Below, piece by piece: positions 63,092 through 64,000 of a stretch of 64,000 bases of DNA. The translations under genes and the position numbers were made by a program. This stretch comes from an uncultured Tateyamaria sp. (GTDB taxonomy: Bacteria; Pseudomonadota; Alphaproteobacteria; Rhodobacterales; Rhodobacteraceae). Each line of letters opens with the position of its first letter. Within the stretch, counting starts at the first letter, position 1. Below the pieces are notes generated by a model. The model had not been told where the DNA came from. It saw nothing but the letters and a program-made list of their open reading frames with translations, and made no database searches. The DNA is taken from assembly GCF_947503465.1 (NCBI RefSeq), contig NZ_CANNDN010000001.1:1736001-1800000 (forward strand). The letters are read 5' to 3'.

Positions 63092-63241
63092 TGCGCGGCG
63101 GCCTGCGGCCTTGATTCCGCGCCGGGGTGTGTAGAATGGCGGTTGGATCGGGTTATCGAATTTACACGGCGGGGTGGAACCCCACCCTACGGTCACATCT
63201 GCCGCGCGGGTCAGCGTTTCGGCGTTGATTGACAGCATTGC

Positions 63242-63268
63242 GGTGCGCAGTGAATGCGCACCCTACGG
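63242..63268 (-). repeat. REP-like palindromic element, copy 2
   Basis: This is the inverted copy of the element at 16715-16741, differing at one of 27 positions. The stem is GGTGCGCA-GTGAA-TGCGCACC followed by CTACGG. Confidence 0.65.
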
Positions 63269-63322
63269 CCTGGGCGTTGGGGCGCGCGCCTTGACCAGGG
63301 CGGCGGGGGAACCTGCGCCTTT

Positions 63323-63371
63323 CCCTCTCGTGCATCGGCTGCGCCGATACCCTGTCGGGGGGGACGCGCGC
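63323..63371 (+). repeat. 49-bp direct repeat, copy A, before the entericidin gene
   Basis: The repeat starts CCCTCTCG and ends GACGCGCG. A similar, imperfect copy lies at 63618-63665. Both contain GCATCGGCT and CCGATAC. They flank the small entericidin-type gene. Confidence 0.55.
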
Positions 63372-63388
63372 CGCCTATGGCGGCACGC

Positions 63389-63514
63389 TCAGATCGCCCG
63401 ATCCACCGCGTCTGCGGCGCGGGTGATGTCGCGGCCGAAGCCTTTGGCCGTTTCGCAAGCGGTCAGAGCCGTGGCGGCAAGGACGGCCATCAAGATCAGG
63501 CGGGTGCGGGTCAT
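63389..63514 (-). CDS. Entericidin A/B family lipoprotein
   Basis: This small gene encodes 41 residues. The N-terminus MTRTRLILMAVLAATALTAC is a lipoprotein signal with lipobox LTAC (lipid-attached Cys20), followed by ETAKGFGRDI, the entericidin signature (C-x-T-x-x-G-x-G-x-D). Entericidins are small envelope lipoproteins, originally described as a bacteriolysis toxin/antidote pair, though many genomes carry one copy of unknown role. A GGAGAG ribosome site lies at the right distance. It is flanked by direct repeats. Confidence 0.88.
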   Translation of the reverse strand: MTRTRLILMAVLAATALTACETAKGFGRDITRAADAVDRAI

Positions 63515-63617
63515 GTCTGCTCTCCGATCATTTTGCACAAGGTCATAGCCAGACGGGCGCGACTGGTCAAATGTCGGGGCGGTGGATCGGCGGTGTAGCG
63601 CATTTTCCGACGCTGGC

Positions 63618-63665
63618 CCCTCTCGCGCATCGGCTACCCCGATACTCTGCCGGGGCGACGCGCGC
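63618..63665 (+). repeat. 49-bp direct repeat, copy B, after the entericidin promoter
   Basis: This is the second imperfect copy of the repeat at 63323-63371, in the same orientation. The 262-bp gap between the entericidin start and the next gene holds this repeat and the two divergent promoters. Confidence 0.55.
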
Positions 63666-63776
63666 AGCCCCTTTGGGGCCGCGCGCTGGTTCGTGAATTG
63701 CCCTTGTGCCCGGTTTCCGGCATATTACCTGCACATCAGAGCGGGCAAACCCGCCAGAGCAGAGGCGAGCGGAGAT

Positions 63777-64000
63777 ATGACATTCTCTAAGACATTGATT
63801 GCCGGGGCGGCGGCGCTGGGGCTGACCGCATGTGGCGGCGGGACGTCCTATTCAAGCCAGCGGGCCGTGGCGGCCGCACCGGTCCTGTTTGCGACCGGTC
63901 CCATCTATTCCGCGTGCCGCGGCGCGGGCCGGTCACAGGCCAGCCGGGCGCGCTGTGGCTGTGTGCAGGCGGTGGCGAACCAGTCGCTGACCAGCAGTGA
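63777..64000 (+). CDS. Small Cys-rich lipoprotein (3' end outside window)
   Basis: The first 74 residues are present. MTFSKTLIAGAAALGLTAC is a lipoprotein signal peptide with lipobox LTAC (Cys19), then a Gly/Ala-rich linker and a conserved-looking part with three cysteines, SACRGAGRSQASRARCGCVQAVANQSL. The same pattern occurs in small rhodobacterial lipoproteins of unknown function, sometimes labelled arginine transporter without evidence. A GCGGAGAT site precedes ATG 63777. Confidence 0.75.
   Translation, partial: MTFSKTLIAGAAALGLTACGGGTSYSSQRAVAAAPVLFATGPIYSACRGAGRSQASRARCGCVQAVANQSLTSS

Larger units (their letters stand above)
62920..63388. other. Unassigned 469-bp region with several stem-loops
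   Basis: No gene is seen. It contains an imperfect stem-loop at 62966-62989 about 45 bp after the repeat-protein stop (possible terminator), a strong stem at 63065-63091, a GGGTGG-AACC-CCACCC stem at 63172-63187, a REP-like copy at 63242-63268, and one copy of a 49-bp repeat at 63323-63371. Confidence 0.6.

Overview
The window is high-GC, densely packed alphaproteobacterial DNA. The gene set is typical of the Roseobacter group of Rhodobacterales: a fused indolepyruvate ferredoxin oxidoreductase, a tripartite tricarboxylate transporter, a homoprotocatechuate meta-cleavage cluster, a xylose-isomerase locus with a ROK repressor, and many ATGA/GTGA start-stop overlaps. No rRNA, tRNA, CRISPR array or insertion sequence was seen. 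Family assignments come from reading translated sequence, not from searches.

Positions 1-19.8 kb are mostly aromatic and nitrogen-compound catabolism. A partial iorAB-type fusion is divergent from an Lrp/AsnC regulator, followed by LysR, YceI and SDR genes. A long leftward operon (14.0 to 5.4 kb) encodes an IclR regulator, a class III aminotransferase, TctB-TctA-TctC, a class I glutamine amidotransferase, a cytochrome P450 and a glutamine-synthetase-like enzyme. Facing it is a rightward homoprotocatechuate operon (hpaE, hpaD, an aromatic-amino-acid-type decarboxylase, an FAH-family hpaG-like gene and hpaH). A palindrome that could be the IclR operator lies in the divergent promoter.

Positions 19.8-31.8 kb form a xylose regulon: xylF-xylH-single-domain ATPase-glk (leftward), a ROK repressor (rightward), xylB-xylA coupled to a MauG-like dihaem peroxidase (leftward), a secreted CRTAC1/ASPIC-type protein, and rpe. 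Two similar AT-rich motifs lie before xylF and xylB. Positions 31.9-38.1 kb hold a five-gene beta-oxidation operon resembling the pim dicarboxylate genes. Positions 38.3-49.2 kb carry a small methyltransferase, a peptide-type ABC importer, a DEAD-box helicase and an MscS-type channel.

Positions 49.5-56 kb carry a tightly overlapping seven-gene glycan locus (four glycosyltransferases, a histidine phosphatase, a polysaccharide-deacetylase-like protein and a methyltransferase) followed by a secreted PA14-like protein. I do not recognise a characterised pathway with this layout. From about 56.6 kb to the end the DNA looks accessory around the housekeeping gene lepA: an orphan Phd-like antitoxin with iterated upstream motifs, an AT-rich HEPN/AbiU2-like gene, five 11-bp phased GTGCAC repeats, a Ser-Ala heptad-repeat protein with a coiled coil and a membrane segment, REP-like palindromes, an entericidin-type lipoprotein and a lipoprotein cut by the window end.

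The most promising undescribed systems are the gamma-glutamylation/P450 operon (5.4-14 kb), the glycan locus (49.5-56 kb) and the HEPN and repeat-protein genes around lepA.
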